A stretch of DNA of 64,000 nt from CAYFRC01 sp050946115 (GCA_050946115.1 JBMNUF010000002.1:62001-126000); one strand, 5' to 3'; counted from the first letter of the stretch, positions 24,581-33,621 are shown. Program-made: numbers and translations. The notes: a model not told the origin generated them from the sequence alone.

Positions 24581-25930
24581 TTACCGCGCCTCTCTTGGGA
24601 CGGAAGCCAGATCGACAAAGCGCGTATACTCCCCGCGCCAAGCGAGAGTCACGGTGCCGAGCGCGCCGTTTCGCTGCTTGGCGACGATGATCTCCGCGTA
24701 GTTTTTCTGGTCGGAGTCCTTGTTGTAGTAGTCTTCCCTGTGGATGAACATAACCACGTCCGCATCCTGCTCGATCGCGCCGGAATCGCGGATGTCCGAA
24801 AGCACGGGGCGGTTACCCGCGCGCCCCGTCGGCGCGCGCGAAAGCTGCGACAGCGCGACCACGGGAACCTTCAGCTCCTGCGCGAGCCCTTTAAGCGCAC
24901 GGGAAATGCTCGATACTTCCTCCTGCCGGTTTCCGAATTTGCCCACGCCGCTCATGAGCTGCAGGTAGTCGATCATGATGAGGTCGAGCCCGTTTTCCAT
25001 TTGCAGCCGCCGCGCCTTGGAGCGAATCTCCGGCACGGTCATGCCGCTCGTCGCGTCGATGTGGATGGACGATAGGGCAATCACCGCCATCGCGTCCGTG
25101 AGCTTCAGCCAATCGTCGTCGGACACCGCGCCGCGGCGCACCTTTTGCATATCGACCTGCGCCTCCGTACACATCATGCGCATGACGAGCTGCTCGGCGG
25201 GCATTTCGAGGGAGAATACCGCCGCCTTTTTTTGCGCGCGGATCGCCGCGTTTTCGACGATGTTCATGCCGAAGGCGGTCTTTCCCATGGAGGGGCGCGC
25301 GGCGATCAGAACCATTTCTCCGCCGTGCAGGCCCGTCAAAAGGTCGTCGAGCTCGCGATAGCCCGTCGGAACGCCCATGATCGCGCCCTTGTTCTTATAG
25401 ATTTCCTCTATGAGCCCGTATGTCTCCACCAAAATCGGCTGAATGGGGCGGAGCATTTCGCCGCCCTTGCGCATGGTGATGTCGTAAATCAGTTTTTCGG
25501 AGGCGGCAAGGATGTCTGCCGTCTCCATCTCGCCCGCGTAACTCATCCTGTCGATCTCGGCGGACGCCGCAAGGAGCTTGCGCAGCGTGGATTTCTCGTC
25601 GACGATGTTGATATAGCTCGAAACGTTCGCTGAGGAGGACTCGAAATGCGAAAGCTCGAACAGGTACTGCAACCCGCCGACGCCGTCCAACTTGCCACGG
25701 CGCGAAAGCTCCTCGTCGAGCGTCACCAAATCGACGGGGCGCGAAGCGTTCACCAGGTACGCCATGGCGGCAAAGATTTCCCTGTTCGCGGGGTCGTAAA
25801 AGTCGTCCGGTGCGAGCCTTTCAGGCGCCAAAAGCGCAGCATCCTGCGATAGCAGCATGGAGCTGAGCACGCTTTTTTCCGCGTTGAGGTTGTGCGGGGG
25901 GATCCTGCCCGCAAGCATCCTGTCTTCCAA
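24581..25930 (-). CDS. dnaB: Replicative DNA helicase DnaB
   Basis: A 449-residue hexameric 5'-3' helicase of the replication fork. The N-terminal DnaB_N domain begins with IPPHNLNAEKSVLSSML. The RecA-like motor has the Walker A ARPSMGKTAF, Walker B LDLIMIDYLQLM, and the C-terminal SDIRDSGAIEQDADVV with the arginine finger region. The start is a TTG at 25928-25930: GGAGGG lies seven bases before it, while the next in-frame ATG (25918) is too far from that site. It follows rplI after 27 bases, as in many Bacillota. Confidence 0.97.
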   Translation of the reverse strand: MEDRMLAGRIPPHNLNAEKSVLSSMLLSQDAALLAPERLAPDDFYDPANREIFAAMAYLVNASRPVDLVTLDEELSRRGKLDGVGGLQYLFELSHFESSSANVSSYINIVDEKSTLRKLLAASAEIDRMSYAGEMETADILAASEKLIYDITMRKGGEMLRPIQPILVETYGLIEEIYKNKGAIMGVPTGYRELDDLLTGLHGGEMVLIAARPSMGKTAFGMNIVENAAIRAQKKAAVFSLEMPAEQLVMRMMCTEAQVDMQKVRRGAVSDDDWLKLTDAMAVIALSSIHIDATSGMTVPEIRSKARRLQMENGLDLIMIDYLQLMSGVGKFGNRQEEVSSISRALKGLAQELKVPVVALSQLSRAPTGRAGNRPVLSDIRDSGAIEQDADVVMFIHREDYYNKDSDQKNYAEIIVAKQRNGALGTVTLAWRGEYTRFVDLASVPREAR

Positions 25931-25957
25931 ATGCGTTCCCTCCGAGAAGTGCAGGGC

Positions 25958-26407
25958 TTATTTGTCGGCGACGACGTTCAGCAGCATCCTGGTCTGCACG
26001 CCCGCGACGAGTTTGACCGTGAAGGCAGCCTGCCCGAGCGTTCGGATCGGCTCCTCCGTTTCGATCTTGCGCTTATCGATCTCGCAGTCGTGCTGCTCTT
26101 TGAGCGCCTGCGCGATCATCTCCGTCGTGACGGAGCCGTAGAGCTTCCCGCCCTCGCCCGCGCGCACCTTCAGGATGACGACCTTGCCCTTGAGCTCGCG
26201 CGCCTTGGCCTCCGCCTCCGCCTTGGCGGTTTCCTCGCGGAATTTCTGCGCGGATTTCGCCTTTTCGATGGCATTGAGCGCCTCTTTCGTGGCTTCCCTC
26301 GCGAGCTTTCGCGGGAGAAGGTAGTTGCGGGCATACCCGTCGGCGACTTCGACCACCTGTTCCTTTTTGCCCGTGCCGCGGATATCCTGCAGTAAAATGA
26401 CCTTCAT
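25958..26407 (-). CDS. rplI: 50S ribosomal protein bL9
   Basis: A 149-residue ribosomal protein that binds 23S rRNA at the L1 stalk base. The N-terminal signature MKVILLQDIRGTGKKEQVVE and ADGYARNYLLPRKLA is plain, then a long Ala/Lys/Glu-rich helix and a C-terminal domain with GKLYGSVTTEMIAQAL. Length is normal. It lies between the DUF2232 gene and dnaB in the conserved cluster. Confidence 0.98.
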   Translation of the reverse strand: MKVILLQDIRGTGKKEQVVEVADGYARNYLLPRKLAREATKEALNAIEKAKSAQKFREETAKAEAEAKARELKGKVVILKVRAGEGGKLYGSVTTEMIAQALKEQHDCEIDKRKIETEEPIRTLGQAAFTVKLVAGVQTRMLLNVVADK

Positions 26408-26427
26408 GATGTGTACAGCCCCTTTTT

Positions 26428-27450
26428 TTAGAATTTGTTGTCGTCTTTTCGGTTCTTATTGCGCCGTTTGATAAAACCGGAGATGATCCCCTCCGAGCCG
26501 AAGAGCGCGGAGAATATGCCCGCGATCGGGAGCACATTGTCCAGGGTGAATGCCAAGAGCAGCACGATCATCAGGGTGCGCCTTGTATCGGGCAAGTGGG
26601 CGCGCTTCATCGCGCGGTCGACCGCCGCGATGCCCTGCACCGCGAACATCAGCCTGCCCAGCGAAAACAGCACCGACGCCGTGCTGCCCGCAGCCGCAAC
26701 GCCCATTTGACCGAGCAAAAGCGACGCAAAGAAGATCGCGGGGATTCCCAGCACCATGTGCTTCGGGAGCCGCCACTTGGAAAGATGCACGATGTCGACC
26801 TGCGGCTCCTCGCCCCGCCGCACGAGGATGCGGCACGGCAGCGCATAGGTGAGAAGCCCCGTGGAGACGGAGAGCGTCATGAGCAGCGTCGGCAGCGCGA
26901 TGCGCAGCGCCAGCCGAATTGTGTCTAAGAAAGCGGAGATGTTGTCCTTCGTTACCGCGATCCCGAACCGCCGAAACATCGCAAACGTGATCTGCTGCAT
27001 CTGTGCGTCCTGCGATTTGTAAAAGCCCACGAGTATGTCCGCGGCGAGGTCGGCTACGTTTTTCCCGGTCGCCGTCCAAAGTACGACTACGCCAAGGGCG
27101 GTAAAGGCGCACTGCACGGCGACGGACGCAAACAGCCCCTTGAAAAAGGGCGGCCGCCTGTGCAGAATGTAGATGCTCCCCCACGCGGGAAGAATCATCA
27201 CGGCTGCCACAACGTTCATGAGCAGTTGGCCGTCGCCGCCGTAGGCAGTGCCTAAGATGTTTGCCATCGCGGCGATGCCGACGGAAAAGATGCCCGCGGG
27301 GATGAAGCCCGCCCACGCCCACAAAAGGATGACCAGAACCGTCGGCAAAAACACCCTGAAGAGCGCGACGGTCATCAGCGGGGAGAGAAGAGCCAGCACA
27401 AACGCCAGGATTGATGCGCCGAGTATGCGTCCCAAGCCATATTTTTTCAC
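26428..27450 (-). CDS. DUF2232 (YybS-like) membrane protein
   Basis: A 340-residue inner-membrane protein with about eight hydrophobic segments, of the YybS/DUF2232 family whose gene commonly precedes rplI. The C-terminal half has SVSTGLLTYALPCRILVRRG and VLFSLGRLMFAVQGIAAVD, typical for the family. Function is unknown. The GTG at 27450 follows GGAGGG by four bases. Longer readings from 27492 are excluded because the -10 element overlaps them. In Bacillus a gdpP phosphodiesterase gene often stands between this gene and rplI; here it is absent. Confidence 0.85.
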   Translation of the reverse strand: MKKYGLGRILGASILAFVLALLSPLMTVALFRVFLPTVLVILLWAWAGFIPAGIFSVGIAAMANILGTAYGGDGQLLMNVVAAVMILPAWGSIYILHRRPPFFKGLFASVAVQCAFTALGVVVLWTATGKNVADLAADILVGFYKSQDAQMQQITFAMFRRFGIAVTKDNISAFLDTIRLALRIALPTLLMTLSVSTGLLTYALPCRILVRRGEEPQVDIVHLSKWRLPKHMVLGIPAIFFASLLLGQMGVAAAGSTASVLFSLGRLMFAVQGIAAVDRAMKRAHLPDTRRTLMIVLLLAFTLDNVLPIAGIFSALFGSEGIISGFIKRRNKNRKDDNKF

Positions 27451-27482
27451 GATACCCTCCGACAAAACGTATTCCTTTGTAT

Positions 27483-27511
27483 AGTATACCATGAAACGGC
27501 GGCGCTTTCAA
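27483..27511 (-). promoter_or_regulatory. Promoter of the DUF2232-rplI-dnaB operon
   Basis: Minus strand: -35 TTGAAA (27506-27511), 17-base spacer, -10 TATACT (27483-27488). The transcript should begin near 27476. Confidence 0.85.
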
Positions 27512-27606
27512 TCGTTTTTATTTGGTGAATTGTGAGAAAGCGCGGAACTTTTTTGCAGGGGAAAACGCCAAAAAAGTGGGACTATATATTGTAGGAGGAA
27601 TATGGT

Positions 27607-29106
27607 ATGAGACACTTCAAAACGGCGCTTGCCTTGGCACTCTCGCTGATCGTGCTGCTTTCGGGCACTGCGGCATTCGCGACGGAACCTGAGACGGTCT
27701 CGCTCGCACCCCTGTTTGCGATGGGCATGGATGCGTTGCCCTCGGGCACCTACGAAGTCGAGATCGCGGACCCTGTGATCTCCTACGCAGATGAAGAACT
27801 CGACCTGACGGGACTCTCCCTCAAGATGCGCGCCGCGACGACCGAAAACGGCGGCGCATTGCGGTTTGAAGCCGCCGCGAACGGCGACCTCGCCTTCGGA
27901 ACGACGCTCGCCGCGGATCAGGAGAAGCTGCTTCTGGCCGTGGACGGCATGAAAAACGCGCTGACGCTCAACTTTGCAGACCTCGCGGAGGCGCTGCCCG
28001 ATGCGGACCTTTCCTTCGACGGAAGCATCTTCTCGATGTTGGAAGACCTGCAGAGCGACCCCGAGCTGATAGCCGCTTTCGAAGCCTTTGTAGATACATT
28101 GGAGGGCATCCCTGTCGAACCGAAGGACCTCGGAACGCAGGAAGTCGAAATGCTCTACGGCACGTACACCGCGCAGGTGTCCGAGATCGCCATAGAGCCC
28201 GAAGTGATGGACTCGGTGCTGAACGCCGAAATGGACCTTTTAGAAGCGATCGTAAATAACGAAGCCTTTTCCACGTTGTTCATCGGGCTCGATCTTGACG
28301 AAGTCCGCGCGCAGTTAGACGAGACCATAATGGGCAAGCTCAACATGCACCTTACGCTCTACACCGCCGAAAACGGCAGCATGGAGCTCATGTACGACAT
28401 CCTCTTCGAAGGCGAGAGCATCGCGCAGGTCGTGTGCATCTTTGATTCCACGGCGGACGGCTCCGAATCGACCGGGCAGATGCACATCACCACCCCGGCG
28501 GGCGGATTCGTGCTCTCGGGCGTATTCAAAGGCGACCTGCCGTTTGCGGACGGCGAAACGACCAAGTTTACCGCCTATTCCTATGAGGGCGCGGAGTTTG
28601 ACGGCACGTATGAAGCTTACGTCGAGCTCGTCAAGGAGCCGTACACGGTAACATGGGATACAGCGGATACCGTGCTCACGCACTACGGCCTTTCCGTGCA
28701 TGAAGGCGATACCGAGACCTTCTCCGGCAACGTTTTGACGGGCGATGCCGCGGACGGCAGGAGCTATACGCAGATCAACGCCGCCGTGCCGGGCGAGGAG
28801 AGCGGCTTCGTGCTCGAGCTTTCGAGCGACAAGGAGCGCGACGAAAACGGCGCCGCCTCGACCGACGTGCTTTTGACCGCGTATGACGCCGCTGCGGAAT
28901 ACAGGATTTCTACCGTGGTCACCACGAGGCTCCTGTCCGACACGTCGTTTGCGAATGTCGATACCTCCTCCCTCAACCTCATCGACGCAATGAAGATTAC
29001 GAATGAAGATCAGCAGATGCTGATGGAGGAGCTTCAGGCCATCGCCATGGCGGGGTTCATGAAGCTCGGGACCATTCCCGCGATCGCGGCACTCACGGCG
29101 CAATAA
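27607..29106 (+). CDS. Secreted protein of unknown function
   Basis: A 499-residue protein with a signal peptide (RHFKTALALALSLIVLL, cleavage near AFA-T) and no membrane anchor. The mature part is acidic and rich in beta-strand-like stretches (LSLKMRAATTENGGALRFEA, YTAQVSEIAIEPE, MHLTLYTAENGSMELMYDIL), suggesting repeated curved beta sheets as in lipid- or polymer-binding exported proteins. No known motif is visible and no cysteine pair is conserved. TGTAGGAGG lies about ten bases before the ATG. It is a single-gene unit with a strong hairpin behind it. Confidence 0.78.
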   Translation: MRHFKTALALALSLIVLLSGTAAFATEPETVSLAPLFAMGMDALPSGTYEVEIADPVISYADEELDLTGLSLKMRAATTENGGALRFEAAANGDLAFGTTLAADQEKLLLAVDGMKNALTLNFADLAEALPDADLSFDGSIFSMLEDLQSDPELIAAFEAFVDTLEGIPVEPKDLGTQEVEMLYGTYTAQVSEIAIEPEVMDSVLNAEMDLLEAIVNNEAFSTLFIGLDLDEVRAQLDETIMGKLNMHLTLYTAENGSMELMYDILFEGESIAQVVCIFDSTADGSESTGQMHITTPAGGFVLSGVFKGDLPFADGETTKFTAYSYEGAEFDGTYEAYVELVKEPYTVTWDTADTVLTHYGLSVHEGDTETFSGNVLTGDAADGRSYTQINAAVPGEESGFVLELSSDKERDENGAASTDVLLTAYDAAAEYRISTVVTTRLLSDTSFANVDTSSLNLIDAMKITNEDQQMLMEELQAIAMAGFMKLGTIPAIAALTAQ

Positions 29107-29117
29107 GAAAACATCCG

Positions 29118-29158
29118 CAGCGCCGCGCCTTTCTCGCAAAGGCGCGGCGCTGATTTCC
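29118..29158 (+). terminator. Terminator after the secreted protein gene
   Basis: CAGCGCCGCGCCTTT pairs with AAAGGCGCGGCGCTG (15 pairs, five-base loop) and is followed by a weak T stretch, GATTTCCC. Confidence 0.75.
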
Positions 29159-29179
29159 CTGAACTTAATGTGCCGCCGC

Positions 29180-29209
29180 TTGACAAGGCATCGGTCCATG
29201 TGGCATACT
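29180..29209 (+). promoter_or_regulatory. Promoter of the tRNA-Arg gene
   Basis: -35 TTGACA (29180-29185), 18-base spacer, -10 CATACT (29204-29209), 15 bases before the mature tRNA. Confidence 0.75.
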
Positions 29210-29223
29210 ATTTTTTGCACTGT

Positions 29224-29300
29224 GCGCCTGTACCTCAGCAGGATAGAGGGTCCGCCTCCTAAGCGGAACGCCGCGCGTTCGAATCGCGCCAGGCGCGCCA
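29224..29300 (+). tRNA. tRNA-Arg (anticodon CCU)
   Basis: A full cloverleaf can be drawn: acceptor GCGCCTG/CAGGCGC, D stem CCTC/GAGG, anticodon stem TCCGC/GCGGA with loop CTCCTAA, T stem GCGCG/CGCGC with loop TTCGAAT, discriminator G and encoded CCA. The anticodon CCU decodes AGG. It has its own promoter and terminator. Confidence 0.96.
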
Positions 29301-29302
29301 TG

Positions 29303-29329
29303 GCCCTGCCGCGCAGCAGGGCTTTTTTT
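29303..29329 (+). terminator. Terminator after tRNA-Arg
   Basis: GCCCTGC pairs with GCAGGGC around a six-base loop and is followed by seven T (29323-29329). Confidence 0.92.
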
Positions 29330-29464
29330 GTGCGCAAAACCGCCTCTATTCGGTGCCTTTCCGCATCCATGTCTTCATCGGTGAGCGGGCGAAAAGGGTC
29401 TCGAAATGCGCCACGGAGGGCTTTAGTGCGCAAGACCGCCCCTTCGCAGCTCCTTTCCGCATCC
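29330..29464. repeat. Two-copy imperfect repeat between tRNA-Arg and the flavoprotein gene
   Basis: Two 39-base units lie at 29330-29368 and 29426-29464. They share the first 15 bases (one mismatch, GTGCGCAAAACCGCC) and the last 11 (TTTCCGCATCC); the middle 13 differ. A weaker third copy overlaps the end of the flavoprotein gene near 29519-29549. On the minus strand both units read as an AER...AVLRTK peptide, as if derived from the end of a coding region. No gene is supported here. Confidence 0.55.
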
Positions 29465-29485
29465 CAAATGTGCCCTCGGAAAGCG

Positions 29486-29512
29486 CGGCAGGGGTTTTTA
29501 CACAACCTGCCG
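29486..29512 (-). terminator. Hairpin after the flavoprotein gene
   Basis: On the minus strand CGGCAGG pairs with CCTGCCG around a loop of 13 bases directly after the stop codon; the T stretch behind it is weak. Confidence 0.45.
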
Positions 29513-29514
29513 TT

Positions 29515-31293
29515 TCAGCCGAAAACTACCCCTTCGCGGTGCTTTTTCCACACCGTTTCAAACCACCTGTCCCCCTCGGGGATCGGGCGAACGGGTTCGA
29601 AGCGCGCCCCCGAAAGGTCCGACAGCACGGCGCGCTCCGCGATCTTTTCGGAGCTTTCCGCTTCTCCCGCGACCATGTGCGTGCGCGCGGTATCCTCCTT
29701 CGCCTCCAACAGCATCGCAAAAAGCGTCGCCCTCTGCACAGCCAGAAGATCACGCAACAGGATGCTCTGCCTGATTGACTGCGCCTGTTTCGGCTTCTGC
29801 CCGATACGCTTTTGTCGCTGCTGCGTATGCTGCAAAGCGGTTTCCATGCCGCAGATGTCCCGCACCGCGCCCGCCGCGCCGTCCATCTCCCGCTGCGCCT
29901 CGCGCATGAGATGCGCGGCGTCCCAATCTTCGCTGCCGCCGCCTTCTTTCGCGCGCGCGAGCCACGACTCCTCCTCGTGGATCACGACCGCGTTTTTGCG
30001 CAGGAAATCGTCCTCACAGGGCGGAACTGCCCTACCCGCGTGCGCAGAGATGTGCTGCGCGGCGCGAAGGGATGCGACCTGCGTCTCGTTGAGCGCGCTG
30101 CCGCCGGGGCGCGTGACGCCGAACGCGCCCGCCGCCTCGCCGCAGGCGTATACATTCGGGATATCCGTTCTCCACCACCCGTCCACGCGCAGCCCGCCGT
30201 TGCAGTGCTGGGCGCACAGCGCGATCTCCAACGGCTCCTTGGCGAGATCGATCCCCCTATCGTGGTAGAAGCGGTACGCGCTCTCGTTGATCGCACGCAG
30301 CCTTTCGATCGCGGAAGCGCCCGTCGCCCCGCAGTTTTCGAGGTACACCTTCGCCTCGCCCGAAATCCGCTCGGGAACGGAAGCGTCGACCCGCCTGTAC
30401 TCCAAAAACACGCGCTTGCCCCTTTGCGTCGCCTCGCGCACCGCGAGGTCTACCCGCGAAGACCCGTTTTTCTTTCGCGCGTCGAACGGCCACTGATAGC
30501 CCTTGAGGAACACGCGATCGAGCCTGTCCTCCTCGGGGAGAATCCGCGCCCCGTCTTCGTCTACGTAGTCCGGGATCGCCTGCTGATAGCTGCCCGACAC
30601 GTTCCAGCGCACAGAGACAGATGCGAGCCCGTACTGCCAGTAACAGAGGTTGCTCGCCCGCGCCCCCTTTCTGAGGGCGATGCCCGTCGCGCCGAGCTGC
30701 TGTGCGGGGTAGACGGTATTTCCGTAGATCAGCGCGGGGCTTCCCGTCGCTATGACTATGTTTACGGCGTTGACGAGGAGTATTTCCCCCGCATCATTTG
30801 CGAGCATCAACCCGCCGTCCAACAGTGCGACGGGCAAGACGCCCTCCACGACGGGGACTTTGCGCTCCAGGACGCTCTTCAGAAGCGCCTCGCCCATGTC
30901 CCTGCTCGTGAGCGGGCCGCAGGACGTCGCGCGAAAGGATTCGTCGTGGTCGGTTCGGTAGCCGACGTATTCGCCCCACTCGTTGTGCGGAAACGGCACG
31001 CCCAGGTGCACAAGCTTATAAAAGCACCGCGCCGAAAGGGCTGCCATGACCTTTGCGTGGTCGCCGTGCGTCGCGCCGCCATGGTATAGCGCCCGCGCCA
31101 TGCCGTCCGTGGAATCGTCGAGCCCAAGTTTGTAATAGGTCTGCTTGTCGCTGCCCGCGTTGAAGCTCGTGCCGTTTCGCAATCCGTCGCAGAAGAGCAT
31201 GACGTCCACGCCCGCCTTTTTCAGCTCGTCCGCGGCATTGAGCCCCGCGCAGCCCGCGCCCAGAACCGCCGTGTTGCAGGAAATCACGCGCAT
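29515..31293 (-). CDS. FAD-dependent dehydrogenase of the fumarate reductase/aspartate oxidase type
   Basis: A 592-residue cytoplasmic flavoprotein. The N-terminal dinucleotide fold has TAVLGAGCAGLNAADEL, the middle NIVIATGSPALIYG, and the second FAD region YACGEAAGAFGVTRPGGSAL, where the Gly-Ser-Ala-Leu stretch is typical of FrdA/SdhA/NadB relatives. A helical C-terminal domain follows. Substrate is unknown: no iron-sulfur subunit, membrane anchor or NAD synthesis gene lies beside it. The ATG at 31293 is chosen because GGAGGG lies six bases before it, while an ATG at 31299 touches that site. Confidence 0.85.
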   Translation of the reverse strand: MRVISCNTAVLGAGCAGLNAADELKKAGVDVMLFCDGLRNGTSFNAGSDKQTYYKLGLDDSTDGMARALYHGGATHGDHAKVMAALSARCFYKLVHLGVPFPHNEWGEYVGYRTDHDESFRATSCGPLTSRDMGEALLKSVLERKVPVVEGVLPVALLDGGLMLANDAGEILLVNAVNIVIATGSPALIYGNTVYPAQQLGATGIALRKGARASNLCYWQYGLASVSVRWNVSGSYQQAIPDYVDEDGARILPEEDRLDRVFLKGYQWPFDARKKNGSSRVDLAVREATQRGKRVFLEYRRVDASVPERISGEAKVYLENCGATGASAIERLRAINESAYRFYHDRGIDLAKEPLEIALCAQHCNGGLRVDGWWRTDIPNVYACGEAAGAFGVTRPGGSALNETQVASLRAAQHISAHAGRAVPPCEDDFLRKNAVVIHEEESWLARAKEGGGSEDWDAAHLMREAQREMDGAAGAVRDICGMETALQHTQQRQKRIGQKPKQAQSIRQSILLRDLLAVQRATLFAMLLEAKEDTARTHMVAGEAESSEKIAERAVLSDLSGARFEPVRPIPEGDRWFETVWKKHREGVVFG

Positions 31294-31312
31294 TCGCATC
31301 CCTCCATAGTAT

Positions 31313-31335
31313 AAAAGGCGGCTTTCCGCCGCCTT
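31313..31335 (-). terminator. Terminator between isomerase and flavoprotein genes
   Basis: Minus strand: GGCGGC pairs with GCCGCC around a GGAAA loop and is followed by TTTTAT (31312-31316). Confidence 0.85.
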
Positions 31336-31350
31336 AATAATGCTTTTCCC

Positions 31351-32115
31351 TTACAGCCCGAATGCCTTGAGCTTTTCAAAGCAGACGCGAATGCCCTCGA
31401 TATCGCTCGGGTACAGCGCCTCGGACTCGTACTCCATGATGTACCACCTGGTCGCGTTCTGCCGCTCGATCTCCTCAAACGTCTCGATCCACTGTACGTC
31501 GTCCTCGCCGATCATGGTGTCGAACTTCGTCGTAAAGGAATACGGCTTCAGGTGGATCGTGCGCGCGCGGCCCGGGTATTTCTTCAGATATTTCAAGGGG
31601 TCCGCGCCGCCCGACATCGCATTTCCGTTGTCGAGCTGGAGGATGAATTCCGGCGGCGTGCGCTTGGCGATGATGTCCCACGGCGTATCCTCACCGCTGA
31701 TGGGCGTAAACTCCGTATTGTGGTTGTGATAGCCCATGTGCAGACCGTTCGCCGTGAGCGCCTTTTGCGCTGCGGAAAACAGCGCCGCCGTGCGCGACCA
31801 CGCCGCCGCGTCCGCCGTCATCTCCGCGGGCAGCCCCGGAACGACGATGCAGTCGTTGCCGATCTCCTTGTGAAAGCGCACCGTATCGTCGATGTGCTCC
31901 TGCGTGAGGTCGTCCCACGCGCTGTGCCAGCCGACGACGCGAAGCCCCGTCTCCTGCAGGATCTTGCGGACCCTCGGCGCGTCCTTCTCCACGCCCGAAT
32001 AGAACTCGACGCCCTTGTAGCCGATCTCCGCGACGGCGCGGATCGTGCCCTCCATGTCCTTGGCCATGGACTTGTGAACCGAATACAACTGTACCGCAAT
32101 CGGTATCCTCTTCAT
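31351..32115 (-). CDS. Sugar phosphate isomerase/epimerase (xylose isomerase-like TIM barrel)
   Basis: A 254-residue AP endonuclease 2/xylose isomerase-like barrel. Marks are IAVQLYSVHKSMAKDMEGT, IGYKGVEFYSG, LRVVGWHSAWDDL, MGYHNHNTEF (metal-binding His), ILQLDNGNAMSGG (metal-binding Asp), and ARTIHLKPYS. Such enzymes isomerise or epimerise sugars and inositol derivatives, often with Gfo/Idh/MocA enzymes. The ATG at 32115 is preferred, since an ATG at 32127 directly follows AAAGG. It stands 18 bases behind thrC, but a functional link is not obvious. Confidence 0.88.
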   Translation of the reverse strand: MKRIPIAVQLYSVHKSMAKDMEGTIRAVAEIGYKGVEFYSGVEKDAPRVRKILQETGLRVVGWHSAWDDLTQEHIDDTVRFHKEIGNDCIVVPGLPAEMTADAAAWSRTAALFSAAQKALTANGLHMGYHNHNTEFTPISGEDTPWDIIAKRTPPEFILQLDNGNAMSGGADPLKYLKKYPGRARTIHLKPYSFTTKFDTMIGEDDVQWIETFEEIERQNATRWYIMEYESEALYPSDIEGIRVCFEKLKAFGL

Positions 32116-32133
32116 GATAGCAGCCATCCTTTC

Positions 32134-33609
32134 TCAGAGCACAGACAGCAGTGCCCTTTCCATTTCTTCTTTTTCGCATACGAGCGCATGCAGTATTTTT
32201 TTGTGCGGAAGATCGCGTATCGATTGGGGTACGCTCTCCCCCGCCGCCTTCGCGACCGCCTCGCAGCAGGCAAAGTCGTCCCCCGCATCGAGCCCCAATG
32301 CGTTTGCCATGGTCTTCCCGAATTTGTACGGGCTTGCGGTGGAGGCGATGATCGTCTGCCGAGTGTCGCCCGTCTTTTCCGCATACCTTCGGTGCGCGCA
32401 AAACGCAACCGCCGTATGCGGGTCGATGAGATAGCCTTCGCCATCAAACACGCGCCGAATCTCGGAAGAAACGGCCTCTTCCTCCACCCATGCGCCGTAT
32501 AATACGGACTGCATGCGCGCGAGCGCGTCCCCCGAAAGCGCGTATTCGCCGTCCGCCGCGAGGCGCGCCATGTACGATGCGACCGCATATTGGTCCCCGT
32601 CGCAGAGCGCATAGAGCATCCTCTCCAGGTTGGAGGAAATCAAGATGTCCATGGAGGGCGATGTGGTGATGTGGAAATCGCGCTTTTTGTCGTATACGCC
32701 CGTCGCGATGAAATCCGACAGCACGTTGTTGCTGTTGGATGCGCACACGAGCATGTGCACGGGGAGCCCCATCTCCTTTGCGTAATACGCCGCGAGGATA
32801 TTTCCGAAATTGCCCGTGGGCACACAGATGTTCACTGCATCGCCAAAGGCGATTTTGCCTACGCGCCCAAGCGCGAAATAAGCAGCGAAGTAGTACGCGA
32901 TCTGCGGCACGAGCCGCCCGAGGTTGATGGAGTTGGCGGAGGAGAGGGCCATGCCCCTTTGAGAGAGCGTTTCGCGCAGGCGTATATCCGAAAAGAGCTT
33001 CTTTACGCCCGTCTGCGCGTCGTCAAAATTGCCCCTGACCGCCACGACGCGGGTGTTTTCCCCCTCCTGCGTCGCCATTTGCAGATATTGCGCCTTCGAG
33101 ACACCGTCGTGCGGGTAAAACACCGCGATTTTGGTGCCCGAAACGTCCCGAAAGCCTTCGAGCGCGGCCTTGCCCGTATCGCCCGAGGTCGCAACCAGAA
33201 TGACGATCTCCCGCGTTTCGCCGATCTTGTCCGCGCTCGCACGGAGCAAGTGCGGCAACAGCGTCAGCGCGACGTCCTTGAACGCGAGCGTCGGCCCGTG
33301 CCACAGTTCCAGCGCGCTGCGATTCCCCGACAGCATCCGCAGCGGCACCACTTCCGGCACGTCAAAGCGCGCGTATGCCGATTTGCACATCGAAAGGAGC
33401 TCTTCCTTGGAAAAGTCCGTAAGCCACAAAGACAGAATTTCGCTTGCGAGCACTTCGTAGTCCGCGCTGCAAAGGGATTTCAGCTGCGCCTCCGAAAGGC
33501 GCGGGATTCTCTCCGGCACGTATAGCCCGCCGTCTTCGGACAGCCCCCTTACGATCGCCTCACAGGCAGAAACCGCCCTTCCCCCGCCGCGCGTCGAATG
33601 ATAGCGCAT
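32134..33609 (-). CDS. thrC: Threonine synthase
   Basis: A 491-residue PLP enzyme that converts O-phosphohomoserine to threonine. The N-terminal YHSTRGGG is the typical start. The PLP lysine is Lys111 in HGPTLAFKDVALTLL, the phosphate-binding loop is VATSGDTGKAALEG, and SSANSINLGRLVPQIAYY and CVPTGNFGNILAAYYAK are family signatures of the long (fungal/E. coli type) branch. GGGAGGACACC precedes the ATG. It is followed by the isomerase gene and stands 12 bases after a small P-loop gene. Confidence 0.97.
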   Translation of the reverse strand: MRYHSTRGGGRAVSACEAIVRGLSEDGGLYVPERIPRLSEAQLKSLCSADYEVLASEILSLWLTDFSKEELLSMCKSAYARFDVPEVVPLRMLSGNRSALELWHGPTLAFKDVALTLLPHLLRASADKIGETREIVILVATSGDTGKAALEGFRDVSGTKIAVFYPHDGVSKAQYLQMATQEGENTRVVAVRGNFDDAQTGVKKLFSDIRLRETLSQRGMALSSANSINLGRLVPQIAYYFAAYFALGRVGKIAFGDAVNICVPTGNFGNILAAYYAKEMGLPVHMLVCASNSNNVLSDFIATGVYDKKRDFHITTSPSMDILISSNLERMLYALCDGDQYAVASYMARLAADGEYALSGDALARMQSVLYGAWVEEEAVSSEIRRVFDGEGYLIDPHTAVAFCAHRRYAEKTGDTRQTIIASTASPYKFGKTMANALGLDAGDDFACCEAVAKAAGESVPQSIRDLPHKKILHALVCEKEEMERALLSVL

Positions 33610-33621
33610 ACGGTGTCCTCC

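Noticed and set aside
28315..29505. Long minus-strand frame opposite the secreted protein gene
   Set aside because: It is antisense to a gene with signal peptide, ribosome-binding site and terminator; the sequence is Arg/His-rich as expected from a GC-rich shadow frame.
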